Origin: Serratia odorifera
GTDB taxonomy: Bacteria > Pseudomonadota > Gammaproteobacteria > Enterobacterales > Enterobacteriaceae
Direction of reading: 5' to 3'
Length of the DNA: 64,000 nt
Assembly (NCBI RefSeq): GCF_900635445.1
Contig: NZ_LR134117.1
Span: 2,480,001-2,544,000, forward strand
How positions within the stretch are numbered: the stretch's first letter is position 1; each line of letters starts with the position of its first letter. A program made the translations under genes and the position numbers. Below are positions 1 to 8,865 of the stretch, piece after piece. The notes below the pieces were generated by a model. The model was not told the DNA's origin. It worked only from the letters and a program-made list of their open reading frames with translations, and ran no database searches.

Positions 1-789
1 GGTAAAAAGCTCGGTATCATTGGCTATGGCCATATCGGTACCCAACTGGGCATCCTGGCTGAAGGGCTGGGGATGAAAGTGTTCTTCTACGACATCGAAA
101 ACAAGCTGCCGTTGGGCAATGCGCAACAGGTGCGTCATCTGTCGGACCTGCTGAACATGAGCGACGTGGTGACGCTGCACGTACCGGAAACGCTGTCGAC
201 CAGGAACATGATGGGCCAGGAAGAGCTGGCGCTGATGAAGCCGGGCGCGATCCTGATCAACGCCTCACGCGGTACCGTGGTGGATATTCCTGCGCTGTGC
301 GATGCGTTGGCCAGCAATCATCTGGCGGGCGCGGCGATCGATGTGTTCCCGGAAGAACCGGCAACCAACAGCGATCCGTTCAATTCGCCGCTGTGTGAGT
401 TTGATAACGTGATCCTGACGCCACACATTGGTGGCTCCACGCAGGAAGCGCAGGAAAATATCGGTGATGAAGTGGCCGGCAAACTGGCGAAGTACTCCGA
501 CAATGGCTCTACGCTGTCTGCGGTCAACTTCCCGGAAGTGTCGCTGCCGGCGCATGGCCCGAGCGCCAGCCGTCTGCTGCATATTCACCAAAACCGTCCT
601 GGCGTGCTGACGCAGATTAACCAGATCTTTGCGGAAGAGGGCGTCAACATTGCGGCGCAGTATCTGCAAACCGGCCCGGAAATCGGCTATGTGGTGATTG
701 ATGTCGAAGCGGAAACCGAACGTGCCGACGCGGCACTGCAGCGTATGAAGGCCATTCAGGGCACTATCCGCGCCCGTCTGCTGCTGTAA
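1..789 (+). CDS. serA: D-3-phosphoglycerate dehydrogenase, 3' part (window edge)
   Basis: The open frame runs in from the left edge and gives the last 262 residues of an enzyme that is about 410 residues in enterobacteria. SerA oxidises 3-phosphoglycerate to 3-phosphohydroxypyruvate with NAD, the first step of serine synthesis in the cytoplasm. The fragment begins in the Rossmann fold, with the dinucleotide motif GYGHIG at fragment residues 9-14. It carries the catalytic-region segment TPHIGG and ends in an ACT domain (about the last 75 residues, with HIHQNRPGVL), which binds serine for feedback inhibition. The reading frame is intact to the TAA. A strong terminator follows, shared with the convergent fau gene. 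The identification is secure; the N-terminal part lies outside the window. Confidence 0.97.
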   Translation, partial: GKKLGIIGYGHIGTQLGILAEGLGMKVFFYDIENKLPLGNAQQVRHLSDLLNMSDVVTLHVPETLSTRNMMGQEELALMKPGAILINASRGTVVDIPALCDALASNHLAGAAIDVFPEEPATNSDPFNSPLCEFDNVILTPHIGGSTQEAQENIGDEVAGKLAKYSDNGSTLSAVNFPEVSLPAHGPSASRLLHIHQNRPGVLTQINQIFAEEGVNIAAQYLQTGPEIGYVVIDVEAETERADAALQRMKAIQGTIRARLLL

Positions 790-817
790 CCCGGGTTGTG
801 CTAACGTGACCATCCCC

Positions 818-843
818 AAGGCCGGCTTTGTCCGGCCTTTTTG
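818..843. terminator. Bidirectional terminator between serA and fau
   Basis: An 8-bp GC-rich stem (AAGGCCGG / CCGGCCTT) with a 6-nt loop is followed by a T run on the + strand and preceded by an A-rich side for the other strand. It sits between the convergent serA and fau stop codons. Confidence 0.85.
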
Positions 844-1452
844 TTATTCGACGATCTGCCACGCCCAGACCGTTGACGGGGTGATAATCTCCGGCAACGG
901 TATATCCCAATGCTCTGCCGGCAAGGCGTCGACCTGCTGGCAATCGTGCGCCAGCCCAATCGGGTAAGGGCCGCCGTGCTGCCAGTGCTGCAGTGTGCGA
1001 TCGTAAAACCCGCCGCCCATCCCCAGCCGCTGCCCGGTGTGATCGAAGGCCACCAGTGGCGCCAATACGATGTCCAACTGCCGGGTTGGCAACACGTTGC
1101 GTACGTCGAGCTGCGGTTCAGCAATGTTGAAACGGTTGTGCGTCATCGGCGTTTCGGCGCTATAGCGCAAGAACAGCAAATGTCCGGCGCTGAACGGGTG
1201 CAACACCGGCAGATACAGCTGCTTGTTCATCTGCCACAGGCGTTCGATCAGCGGCCGGGTGTCGAGCTCACCGTCAAACGACAGGAATGCCGCAATGCGC
1301 TGTGCAGCGGCAATGCGCGGATGAGTGGCAATGCGATCGGCGATCTGTTCGGCAAACAGCTTTTGTGATTCAGGGGTTAACGCTCGGCGTTGCTGACGGA
1401 TATGGTTACGAATGGCTTGCCGTTGTGCGGCGAACTGAGGTTGAAAAGGCAT
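844..1452 (-). CDS. fau: 5-formyltetrahydrofolate cyclo-ligase
   Basis: The product (202 residues from this start; E. coli YgfA has about 182) converts 5-formyl-THF to 5,10-methenyl-THF with ATP and so recycles a folate storage form. The C-terminal half has the family motif around LGMGGGFYDRTL (substrate/ATP loop), and the N-terminal half has the basic segment RQQRRAL. The gene lies directly downstream of the 6S RNA gene on the same strand, as in E. coli, where the two are co-transcribed. The start is uncertain: ATGs at 1452 and 1461 are both possible, neither has a good ribosome binding site, and the frame stays open upstream into the 6S RNA gene without coding meaning. Serine hydroxymethyltransferase and the gcv genes nearby also act on folate. 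Confidence 0.93.
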   Translation of the reverse strand: MPFQPQFAAQRQAIRNHIRQQRRALTPESQKLFAEQIADRIATHPRIAAAQRIAAFLSFDGELDTRPLIERLWQMNKQLYLPVLHPFSAGHLLFLRYSAETPMTHNRFNIAEPQLDVRNVLPTRQLDIVLAPLVAFDHTGQRLGMGGGFYDRTLQHWQHGGPYPIGLAHDCQQVDALPAEHWDIPLPEIITPSTVWAWQIVE

Positions 1453-1500
1453 AGTTTGCATGGCGCGTTGTGATGGGTGGCCCCATAAACCGCAATGAAG

Positions 1501-1682
1501 GGAATCTCCGAGATGCCGTCGCAGGCTGTAACCCTTGAACCCATGGTTCAAGGTGAACGTGCTGTCGCAATCTTAAGGCTTCTCGACGGGCGAGCATGCA
1601 CACCGATCGCGGAGCATCACATTCTGTTGGTACTAAATATCGGCTCAGGGGACTGGCCCGCTGGCGAACATCTCAGAGAAAT
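1501..1682 (-). ncRNA. ssrS: 6S RNA
   Basis: Read on the minus strand, the sequence starts ATTTCTCTGAGATGTTCG and ends CATCTCGGAGATTCC. The two ends pair to close the long 6S hairpin, and the middle contains the conserved GCGGGCCAGTCCCCTGAGCC segment and the TTGAACC.GGGTTCAAGG stem. The length of about 182 nt matches the enterobacterial RNA (E. coli 184 nt). It lies between zapA and fau exactly as in E. coli. 6S RNA mimics an open promoter and sequesters sigma-70 RNA polymerase in stationary phase. The ends are placed by comparison with the remembered E. coli sequence. Confidence 0.95.
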
Positions 1683-1722
1683 TTTTTACTCATTGTCGAC
1701 GCTGTCGCTTCAACAACTTAAG

Positions 1723-2052
1723 TTATTCGAATTGTGCATCCTGACGGTCAGCGATGCGACCTTGTTCAAGCAGCGCTTGTTCAATGGTCTGTTGCAGCAT
1801 GCGGATGCGTTGTTCCATATTGGCCGCATAATCGCGCGTTTTCAAGCGTTCTTGTGCAAGTTCGTGACAAACATTCAAAGCGGCGATGAAAACCAACTGC
1901 TCAGTATTTGTGACTCTAGTGCGAACTTTAAGATCTTGCAACCGTTGGTTAAGATCGTCCGCCGCCATGTTCAACGCATCTTGTTGTTCTGGCGGGCAAT
2001 TGACTCTTAACGAGCGGCCAAAAATTTGAATATCTACCGGTTGTGCAGACAT
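1723..2052 (-). CDS. zapA: Cell division protein ZapA
   Basis: This 109-residue cytoplasmic protein binds FtsZ and bundles its protofilaments at the Z ring. The N-terminal segment PVDIQIFGRSLRVNCP is typical of the ZapA globular head. Residues about 65-100 form a coiled coil rich in E, R and Q that makes the dimer and tetramer. The length equals E. coli ZapA (109). The gene is transcribed toward ssrS and fau and is divergent from ygfB, as in E. coli. Confidence 0.95.
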   Translation of the reverse strand: MSAQPVDIQIFGRSLRVNCPPEQQDALNMAADDLNQRLQDLKVRTRVTNTEQLVFIAALNVCHELAQERLKTRDYAANMEQRIRMLQQTIEQALLEQGRIADRQDAQFE

Positions 2053-2360
2053 GCCACCTTCCTGCCTAAATTTCGCGCCAGCCTCGGTCTGCCGAAGCGG
2101 GCGACACTATATATACCCTAGTACCGAGATACAACCCCTTTTTATCAGTACCTGGTTGTAATCTACTGTGCGGCACGGCGCCAGTCAAAAAACGGTGTCA
2201 AAATGCGGACATAACGCCATTTTTATCCCGGACGGCACCAAGTGAACCCTAGCACATACCGATTATAACTAGCCACTGCAGGGGCGTGCTTATCTGGTAT
2301 AACCACGGACCTTGGTGGTAGCATAACACGAACTTATCCTGCCAACGATGACGAATACGC
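2053..2360. other. Divergent intergenic region zapA / ygfB
   Basis: About 308 bp with no gene. It must hold the promoters for zapA (leftward) and for ygfB-pepP-ubiH-ubiI (rightward). An AT-rich stretch (TATATATACCCTAGTA near 2109) and a possible -10 (TATAAC near 2297) are visible. I see no hairpin or repeat that I can name. Confidence 0.5.
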
Positions 2361-2939
2361 ATGTCTATACAGAATACATTTCCAAGTTACCAATCTTTGA
2401 CCGTCGCCCTCAAGGGCCAGTCGGTGGCATTGACCGCAGCCGAAATGCACGGCCTGCTCAGCGGCATGCTGTGCGGCGGCAATCGTGATGCCAGCTGGCA
2501 AACGCTGATGCACGACCTGACCAACGACGGCGTGGCCTTTCCGCAGGCGTTGAGTCTGCCACTGCAACAACTGTATGAAATCACTCGCGAAACGCTGGAA
2601 GACGATGAGTTTATGTTCCAGCTGATGATGCCGGACGGTGAGGCGGTGACGGTATTCGAACGCGCCGACGCGCTGGCGGGCTGGGTGAACCACTTCCTGC
2701 TTGGCCTGGGGATGATGCAGCCGAAGCTGGCGCAGGTGAAGGACGAAGTGGGCGAGGCGATTGACGATCTGCGTAACATCGCGCAACTGGGCTACGACGA
2801 AGACGAAGACCAGGAAGAGCTGGAGCAGTCGCTGGAAGAGGTGGTGGAGTACGTGCGCGTCGCGGCGATCCTGTGCCATACCGAATTCAGCCGCCGCAAG
2901 CCGACCGCGCCGGAAAACGTCAAACCCACGCTACACTAA
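2361..2939 (+). CDS. ygfB: YecA/UPF0149 family protein YgfB
   Basis: The 192-residue product belongs to the YgfB/YecA family (UPF0149), all-helical cytoplasmic proteins. In Pseudomonas a homologue modulates transcription regulators; the role in enterobacteria is poorly defined. Family features visible are AEMHGLLSGMLCGG near residues 28-41 and the acidic helix YDEDEDQEELEQSLEEVVEYVRVAAILCHTEF toward the C-terminus. It is the first gene of ygfB-pepP-ubiH-ubiI, with a 56-nt gap to pepP. The length matches E. coli YgfB (192-194). Confidence 0.93.
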   Translation: MSIQNTFPSYQSLTVALKGQSVALTAAEMHGLLSGMLCGGNRDASWQTLMHDLTNDGVAFPQALSLPLQQLYEITRETLEDDEFMFQLMMPDGEAVTVFERADALAGWVNHFLLGLGMMQPKLAQVKDEVGEAIDDLRNIAQLGYDEDEDQEELEQSLEEVVEYVRVAAILCHTEFSRRKPTAPENVKPTLH

Positions 2940-2995
2940 ACCGCAGGTTATTCGCGTATCGCTCACCAGCAGCAGACAGATTTCAGGAGAGGGAC

Positions 2996-4309
2996 ATGAC
3001 TCAGCAGGAATACCAGCATCGCCGACAGGCGCTATTGGCGAAAATGGCGCCGGCCAGTGCGGCAGTGATTTTCTCGGCGCCGGAAGCAACGCGCAGTGCA
3101 GATTCAGAATATCCTTACCGTCAGAACAGCGATTTTTACTACCTTACCGGCTTTAATGAGCCGGAAGCGGTATTGATTCTGGTGAAAAGCGACGAGACGC
3201 ATAATCACAGCGTATTGTTCAACCGGGTACGCGATCTGACGGCGGAAATCTGGTTTGGTCGTCGCCTGGGACAGGACGCTGCGCCGGCCAAACTTGGCGT
3301 CGATCGCGCGTTGCCGTTTGATGAGATCAATGACCAACTGCATCTGCTGCTGAACGGCCTGGACGTGGTGTATCACGCACAGGGCGAATATGCCTATGCG
3401 GATGCCATTCTGTTTGCCGCACTGGAGCGGCTGCGCAACGGATTCCGCCAGAACCTGCAGGCGCCGGCCAGCGTAACCGACTGGCGGCCGTGGCTGCATG
3501 ATATGCGGCTGTTCAAGTCGGCGGAAGAGCTCGCTGTGATGCGTCGCGCCGGCGAAATCAGCGCGCAGGCGCACACTCGGGCGATGGAAAAATGCCGCCC
3601 GGGGATGTTTGAATATCAGTTGGAAGCGGAAATACACCACGAGTTTACCCGCCTGGGTGCGCGTTACCCGGCTTATAACACCATCGTTGGCAGCGGCGAA
3701 AACGGCTGTATCCTGCACTACACCGAAAACGAAAGCGAAATGCGCGACGGCGATCTGGTGCTGATCGACGCCGGTTGCGAGTATCAGGGCTATGCGGGTG
3801 ACATTACCCGCACCTTCCCGGTTAACGGCAGGTTCAGCCAGCCGCAGCGCGCGGTGTATGACATCGTGCTGGCGTCGTTGCACTATGCGCTTGAGGCCTT
3901 CAAACCGGGCACAAGCATTCGTCAGGTGAATGACGAGGTGGTGCGCATCATGGTCAAGGGCCTGGTTGGCCTGGGGGTGATGAAAGGCGACGTAGAGCAG
4001 TTGATCGCCGAGCAGGCACATCGCCAGTTCTTTATGCATGGCCTGAGCCACTGGCTGGGGCTGGATGTTCACGATGTGGGTCACTATGGCACGCCAAGCC
4101 GCGATCGCCTGCTGGAGCCGGGCATGGTGCTGACAGTTGAGCCAGGCCTGTACATCGCCCCGGACGCCGAGGTGCCAGCGGAGTATCGCGGCATCGGTAT
4201 TCGTATCGAAGATGACATTCTGATCACCGCCGACGGTAATGAAAACCTGACCGCGCAAGTGGTGAAAGATGCCGATGCCATCGAAGCGCTGATGGCGGCG
4301 GCGAGATAA
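2996..4309 (+). CDS. pepP: Xaa-Pro aminopeptidase P
   Basis: This 437-residue cytoplasmic metallopeptidase removes N-terminal residues that precede proline. The N-terminal half is the creatinase-like domain. The C-terminal pita-bread domain shows all five metal ligands: two Asp in IDAGCEYQGYAGDITRTF, His in HGLSHWLGLDVHDVG, Glu in TVEPGLY and Glu in GIRIEDDILI. The start ATG at 2996 follows the Shine-Dalgarno GGAGAGGG. The frame is open further upstream but overlaps ygfB. The stop is separated from the ubiH ATG by one base, so the two genes are translationally close. Confidence 0.97.
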   Translation: MTQQEYQHRRQALLAKMAPASAAVIFSAPEATRSADSEYPYRQNSDFYYLTGFNEPEAVLILVKSDETHNHSVLFNRVRDLTAEIWFGRRLGQDAAPAKLGVDRALPFDEINDQLHLLLNGLDVVYHAQGEYAYADAILFAALERLRNGFRQNLQAPASVTDWRPWLHDMRLFKSAEELAVMRRAGEISAQAHTRAMEKCRPGMFEYQLEAEIHHEFTRLGARYPAYNTIVGSGENGCILHYTENESEMRDGDLVLIDAGCEYQGYAGDITRTFPVNGRFSQPQRAVYDIVLASLHYALEAFKPGTSIRQVNDEVVRIMVKGLVGLGVMKGDVEQLIAEQAHRQFFMHGLSHWLGLDVHDVGHYGTPSRDRLLEPGMVLTVEPGLYIAPDAEVPAEYRGIGIRIEDDILITADGNENLTAQVVKDADAIEALMAAAR

Positions 4310-4310
4310 C

Positions 4311-5489
4311 ATGAGCGTAATCATTGTTGGTGGCGGCATGGCCGGTGCGACGTTGGCGCTGGCGCTATCGTCGCTGAGTCAGGGAAAGGTAAAGGTCGAT
4401 CTGATCGAGGCGACGCAGCCAGACGATCGTTCGCATCCGGGATTTGACGCGCGGGCGATTGCCCTGGCGCAGGGGACCTGCCAGCAGTTGGCACGTATCG
4501 GCGTCTGGCCGGCGTTGCGTGATTGCGCGACTGCGATTACCCACGTGCACGTTAGCGATCGCGGTCATGCCGGTTTCGTCAATCTGCGCGCACGGGATTA
4601 TCAGGTCGCAGCGCTTGGCCAGGTGATTGAACTGCACGACGCCGGTCAGCGGCTGTTTGCACTGCTGGACAAGGCGCCAGGCGTAACCTTGCACTGTCCG
4701 GCCAGGGTGCTGGAGGTGCAGCGCAGCGTCGATCATGCCGAGGTGCGGTTGGATAATGGCCAGCGTTTGAGTGGTCAATTGCTGGTCGCCGCGGACGGCT
4801 CGCGTTCTGCGTTGGCGCAGGCGTGCAATATGCACTGGCAGCAACGGGATTATCCGCAGTTCGCCACCATCGCCAACCTCACCACCGAACAAGATCCGCA
4901 AGGGCGAGCTTTCGAGCGCTTTACCCGCCACGGGCCGCTGGCGCTGTTGCCAATGAGTCACGGCCGCAGTTCGTTGGTATGGTGTCATGCGCGGGACGAT
5001 CGTGAGCGGGTCGACGGCTGGAGCGACGCGCAGTTTCTAACCGAACTGCAACAGGCGTTCGGCTGGCGTCTGGGGCGTATGCTGAAGGTCGGCAAACGCC
5101 ACAGCTACCCGCTCAGCCTGCTCACCGCCAACCAGCACGTCACCCATCGCCTGGCGCTGGTGGGCAATGCCGCACAAACGCTGCACCCGATAGCCGGGCA
5201 GGGATTTAACCTGGGTCTGCGTGACGTGATGTCGCTGGCGGAAACCCTGGCCGCAGCGGCAGAACGTGGCGAAGATCTTGGCGCCTTTACGCTGCTGAGC
5301 CATTACCAACAGCGGCGGCAGCAAGACCAGCAGGCGACGGTCGGCGTCACCGACGGCCTGATTGCCCTGTTCGCCAATCGCTATGCGCCGTTGGTGGTGG
5401 GGCGCAATCTGGGTCTGATGGCGATGGAACACCTGTCGCCGGTACGCGATGCGTTTGCCAAGCGTACTCTGGGCTGGGTCGATCGCTAA
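4311..5489 (+). CDS. ubiH: 2-octaprenyl-6-methoxyphenol hydroxylase
   Basis: This 392-residue FAD-dependent aromatic monooxygenase hydroxylates C1 of the ubiquinone precursor ring and works with other Ubi proteins as a soluble complex. Motifs: N-terminal Rossmann VGGGMAGATLAL (ADP of FAD), middle VAADGSRS (DG motif), and GNAAQTLHPIAGQGFNLGLRD (GD-like FAD ribityl motif, here GN instead of GD). The length equals E. coli UbiH (392). It sits between pepP and its paralogue ubiI, as in E. coli. Confidence 0.96.
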   Translation: MSVIIVGGGMAGATLALALSSLSQGKVKVDLIEATQPDDRSHPGFDARAIALAQGTCQQLARIGVWPALRDCATAITHVHVSDRGHAGFVNLRARDYQVAALGQVIELHDAGQRLFALLDKAPGVTLHCPARVLEVQRSVDHAEVRLDNGQRLSGQLLVAADGSRSALAQACNMHWQQRDYPQFATIANLTTEQDPQGRAFERFTRHGPLALLPMSHGRSSLVWCHARDDRERVDGWSDAQFLTELQQAFGWRLGRMLKVGKRHSYPLSLLTANQHVTHRLALVGNAAQTLHPIAGQGFNLGLRDVMSLAETLAAAAERGEDLGAFTLLSHYQQRRQQDQQATVGVTDGLIALFANRYAPLVVGRNLGLMAMEHLSPVRDAFAKRTLGWVDR

Positions 5490-5520
5490 TATTTAATGCG
5501 TTTTTAAGGAATCAAGCAGC

Positions 5521-6722
5521 ATGCAATCATTTGATGTGGTTATCGCCGGTGGCGGTATGGTCGGGCTGGCATTGGCCTGCGGCTTGCAGGGCAGTGGCCT
5601 GCGGGTTGCGGTGCTGGAGCATCATCAGCCGGACATGTCGCCGCCGCCGCAACAGCCGGCGCTGCGCGTTTCCGCCATTAATGCCGCCAGCGAACGTCTG
5701 CTGCAACAGATAGGCGTATGGGATGAGATTCTGCAACTGCGCGCCAGCGCGTACAACGCGATGGAAGTGTGGGATCGCGACAGCTTCGGCAAAATTGCCT
5801 TCAGCGGCGATGAATGCGGATTCAGCCATCTTGGCCACATTATTGAAAACGACGTGATTCAGCAGGCGCTGTGGCGCAAGGCGCAGGCGTCGTCGGATCT
5901 GACCCTGATTACTCCGGCGGCGTTGAAACAGGTGGCATGGGGCGAAAACGACGCGTTCATTACGCTGGACGACGGCCGCATGCTGAGCGCCCGGCTGGTG
6001 GTGGGGGCCGACGGTGCCATTCGTGGCTACGCCAGCATGCCGACATCCCGTTGACCTTCTGGGACTATCGCCATAGCGCGCTGGTCGCCACCATCCGCAC
6101 CGCAGAGCCGCATCTGGCGACCGCGCGGCAGGTGTTTCACGGCGACGGTATTTTAGCGTTTCTGCCGTTCAGCGATCCGCATCTGTGTTCGATCGTCTGG
6201 TCGGTGGCGCCGGAAGAAGCCGAGCGCTTGCAACAGTTGCCGCCGGAGCAGTTCAACCGCGAGCTGGGCATCACCTTCGACATGCGTCTCGGGGCGTGCT
6301 CGGTGGAAAGTGAACGGCTGACCTTCCCGCTGACCGGCCGCTATGCGCGTAATTTTGCCGGTCACCGACTGGCGCTGGTGGGCGATGCGGCCCACACCGT
6401 ACACCCGTTGGCTGGGCAGGGGGTCAACCTCGGCTTTATGGACGCGGCGGAGTTGATCGCCGAACTGAAGCGCCTGCAACGTCAGGGCAAGGATCTTGGC
6501 CAGCACCTGTATCTGCGCCGCTACGAGCGCCGCCGCAAGCACGGTGCGGCGGTGATGCTGGCCAGCATGCAGGGCTTCCGTGAACTGTTTGACGGCAATA
6601 ACCCGGCCAAAAAACTGCTGCGTGACCTGGGGCTGCGGTTGGCGGACAGCCTGCCGGGCGTAAAGCCGAAACTGGTGCGTCAGGCGATGGGGCTCAATGA
6701 CTTGCCGGAGTGGCTGGCCTAG
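5521..6722 (+). pseudogene. ubiI: 2-octaprenylphenol hydroxylase, frameshifted (probable sequence error)
   Basis: This is UbiI (VisC), the flavin monooxygenase that hydroxylates C5 of the ubiquinone ring under aerobic conditions. The first frame (5521-6054) carries FAD motif AGGGMVGLALACGL and reaches GADGA at about residue 166, then runs into unrelated residues and a stop. The next frame, read from about 6020, continues with WLRQHADIPLTFWDYRH and GDAAHTVHPLAGQGVNLG to 6722. Inserting a single A at 6019 (GCCATTCG to GCCAATTCG) restores GADGANSW and a 400-residue protein, exactly the E. coli length. As it stands the gene is broken, but the rest shows no decay, so a base-call error in an AA run is the likeliest cause. 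Confidence 0.93.
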
Positions 6723-6781
6723 CCGTCCGGCTGTGCCGGCCTCTCGCTGCCGGCAAACTCCGCCGTATTCTTCTCTCGACG

Positions 6782-6814
6782 ACCACGCTGTTTTCATCAG
6801 CAAAACAGCGTGGT
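6782..6814. terminator. Hairpin after ubiI
   Basis: A perfect 13-bp inverted repeat (ACCACGCTGTTTT / AAAACAGCGTGGT) with a 7-nt loop lies 60 nt after the ubiI stop. It has no clear T run, so it may stabilise the 3' end of the mRNA or act as a Rho-aided terminator. Confidence 0.6.
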
Positions 6815-6854
6815 GTCATAAATCCTCCTTATAATACCCTTCATTTGAAATAAA

Positions 6855-6891
6855 CTAATTTCACCCAATTTTTTGCATTAGTTTTTCTAAT
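6855..6891 (+). promoter_or_regulatory. Candidate GcvA boxes upstream of gcvT
   Basis: Three CTAAT pentamers, the core of the GcvA recognition sequence, occur at 6855-6859, 6877-6881 (reverse) and 6887-6891 in the AT-rich gcvT leader. In E. coli GcvA (with GcvR), Lrp and PurR control gcvTHP. The whole stretch 6815-7202 has no gene and carries the gcv control region. No glycine riboswitch structure was recognised. Confidence 0.5.
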
Positions 6892-7202
6892 TCAATGGTC
6901 GGTTATCAAAAGTCAAAATTCCGCCAGCCATGACGCATTTGTTATATAACATCGTCATTTTGCCACTTTAATTGTTGATTTTGTGCCATGAGGCGCATTT
7001 TTCCAGTGAAAAACTCTGCACACTAGCGCGGCATTTTAGCGCTCGCCGAGCGGTCTGAGCCTATTTTAACTTATGGTTAATGTGGTCGTTCGGTGATAAG
7101 TTCGGATAAAAGGTATCGTTTGCGTCGCGGCGGTTGACGGGCTTTTTGGCAACGTTCTGCGCGGCATTTGATACCCGGTTAATCATTGTGGAGAGGGATA
7201 AG

Positions 7203-8300
7203 ATGGCAAAGCAAACCCCACTGTACGACCAGCACCTGGCGTGCGGTGCGCGCATGGTCGATTTTCACGGCTGGATGATGCCGTTGCACTACGGCTCCCA
7301 GATTGATGAACACCACGCCGTGCGGCAGGATGCCGGTATGTTCGATGTCTCCCACATGACCATTGTCGATCTGCACGGTGCGCGTACCCGCGAATTCCTG
7401 CGTTATCTGCTGGCCAATGACGTCGCCAAGCTGACCCAGCCAGGCAAGGCGCTGTACACCGGGATGCTTAACGCCTCCGGCGGCGTGATCGACGACCTGA
7501 TCGTTTATTTCCTCAGCGAAGACTATTTCCGCCTGGTGGTGAACTCCGCCACCCGCGACAAAGACCTGGCCTGGATCGAGCAACACGCGGCGCCGTACGG
7601 CGTTGCGCTGACGGTACGTGACGATCTGGCGCTGATCGCCGTGCAGGGGCCGCAGGCCAAAGAGCGTGCCGCCACCTTGTTCAGCACGCAACAAAAGCAG
7701 GCCGTCGAGGGCATGAAGCCGTTCTTCGGCGTTCAGGCCGACGATCTGTTCATTGCCACCACCGGTTATACCGGCGAAGCCGGCTACGAGATTGCGCTGC
7801 CGAAGGCGCAGGCCGCCGAATTCTGGCAGCAGTTGCTGGCAGCGGGCGTCAAGCCGGCCGGGTTGGGCGCGCGCGATACGCTGCGTCTGGAAGCCGGCAT
7901 GAACCTGTATGGGCAGGAAATGGACGAAGGCGTTTCTCCGCTGGCGGCCAACATGGGCTGGACCATCGCCTGGGAGCCGCAGGACCGCCAGTTCATTGGG
8001 CGCGACGCGCTGGAGCAGCAGCGTGAGCAGGGCACCGAGCAACTGGTCGGCTTGATCATGACGGAAAAAGGCGTATTACGTAATGAGTTGCCGGTGCGTT
8101 TCACCGACGCCGGCGGCCAGATCCACGAAGGAATTATCACCAGCGGTTCGTTTTCGCCCACGCTTGGTTTCAGCATTGCGCTGGCGCGCGTGCCGGCCGG
8201 CATCGGCGAGCAGGCCATCGTGCAGATCCGCAACCGTGAAATGCCGGTCAAAGTGACCAAGCCTGGCTTTGTTCGCGCCGGCAAATCACTGATAAATTAA
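7203..8300 (+). CDS. gcvT: Glycine cleavage system T protein (aminomethyltransferase)
   Basis: This 365-residue protein transfers the methylene carbon from aminomethyl-lipoyl GcvH to THF and releases ammonia. N-terminal family segments are visible (FHGWMMPLHYGSQ, FDVSHM), with GARDTLRLEAGMNLYGQEMDEGVSP in the middle and the barrel domain with GSFSPTLGFSIALARVP at the end. The ATG at 7203 follows GGAGAGGGATAAG; the frame is open further upstream without family similarity. It is the first gene of gcvTHP. Confidence 0.97.
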   Translation: MAKQTPLYDQHLACGARMVDFHGWMMPLHYGSQIDEHHAVRQDAGMFDVSHMTIVDLHGARTREFLRYLLANDVAKLTQPGKALYTGMLNASGGVIDDLIVYFLSEDYFRLVVNSATRDKDLAWIEQHAAPYGVALTVRDDLALIAVQGPQAKERAATLFSTQQKQAVEGMKPFFGVQADDLFIATTGYTGEAGYEIALPKAQAAEFWQQLLAAGVKPAGLGARDTLRLEAGMNLYGQEMDEGVSPLAANMGWTIAWEPQDRQFIGRDALEQQREQGTEQLVGLIMTEKGVLRNELPVRFTDAGGQIHEGIITSGSFSPTLGFSIALARVPAGIGEQAIVQIRNREMPVKVTKPGFVRAGKSLIN

Positions 8301-8393
8301 ATCATTATTGGCTATTCCGCAGGGTTTACGCCGTCGGTGATAACGCGGTGTGAAACACGCGGAGACATTATTTATTTTGAAGGAGTTCGGGCG

Positions 8394-8780
8394 ATGAGCA
8401 ATGTACCAACAGAATTGAAATACGCGACCTCTCACGAGTGGGTGCGCGACGCAGGCAACGGCGAATACGTGGTGGGCATCACCGAACACGCACAGGAACT
8501 GTTGGGCGACATGGTGTTTGTCGACCTGCCTGACGTAGGCACAACCGTCGCGGCAGGCGACGACTGCGCGGTGGCCGAATCGGTGAAGGCCGCGTCCGAC
8601 ATCTATGCGCCAATCAGCGGTGAAGTCATCGCGGTCAACGACGCGCTGGACGGCTCGCCGGAGCTGGTCAACAGCGAACCCTATGGCGACGGCTGGCTGT
8701 TCCGCATCAAAGCCTCCGATGCCGGCGAACTGGGCAAGCTGCTGGATGCCGCCGGCTACCAGGCGTCGATCGACGAATAA
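8394..8780 (+). CDS. gcvH: Glycine cleavage system H protein
   Basis: This 128-residue lipoyl carrier shuttles the aminomethyl group between GcvP and GcvT. The lipoylation site is K65 within ESVKAASDIYAPISGE. The start is fixed by an AAGGAG Shine-Dalgarno at 8380-8385, 9 nt before the ATG. The frame is open upstream but that part is not family sequence. Gaps of 93 nt to gcvT and 85 nt to gcvP contain no terminator-like hairpin with a T run, in keeping with one operon. Confidence 0.97.
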   Translation: MSNVPTELKYATSHEWVRDAGNGEYVVGITEHAQELLGDMVFVDLPDVGTTVAAGDDCAVAESVKAASDIYAPISGEVIAVNDALDGSPELVNSEPYGDGWLFRIKASDAGELGKLLDAAGYQASIDE

Positions 8781-8865
8781 TCACCACCACGCCCAGGTCA
8801 GCCGACCGGGGCGTTTTAGTTCACGCTATATCCCGTACCACGCAAGCATTCAGGAATTTGTAGCA

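Noticed and set aside
1453..1551. N-terminal extension of the fau frame
   Set aside because: The extra codons lie inside the 6S RNA gene and have no family similarity.
6815..7202. Glycine riboswitch before gcvT
   Set aside because: No conserved aptamer core seen; enterobacteria use GcvA/GcvB and Lrp here.
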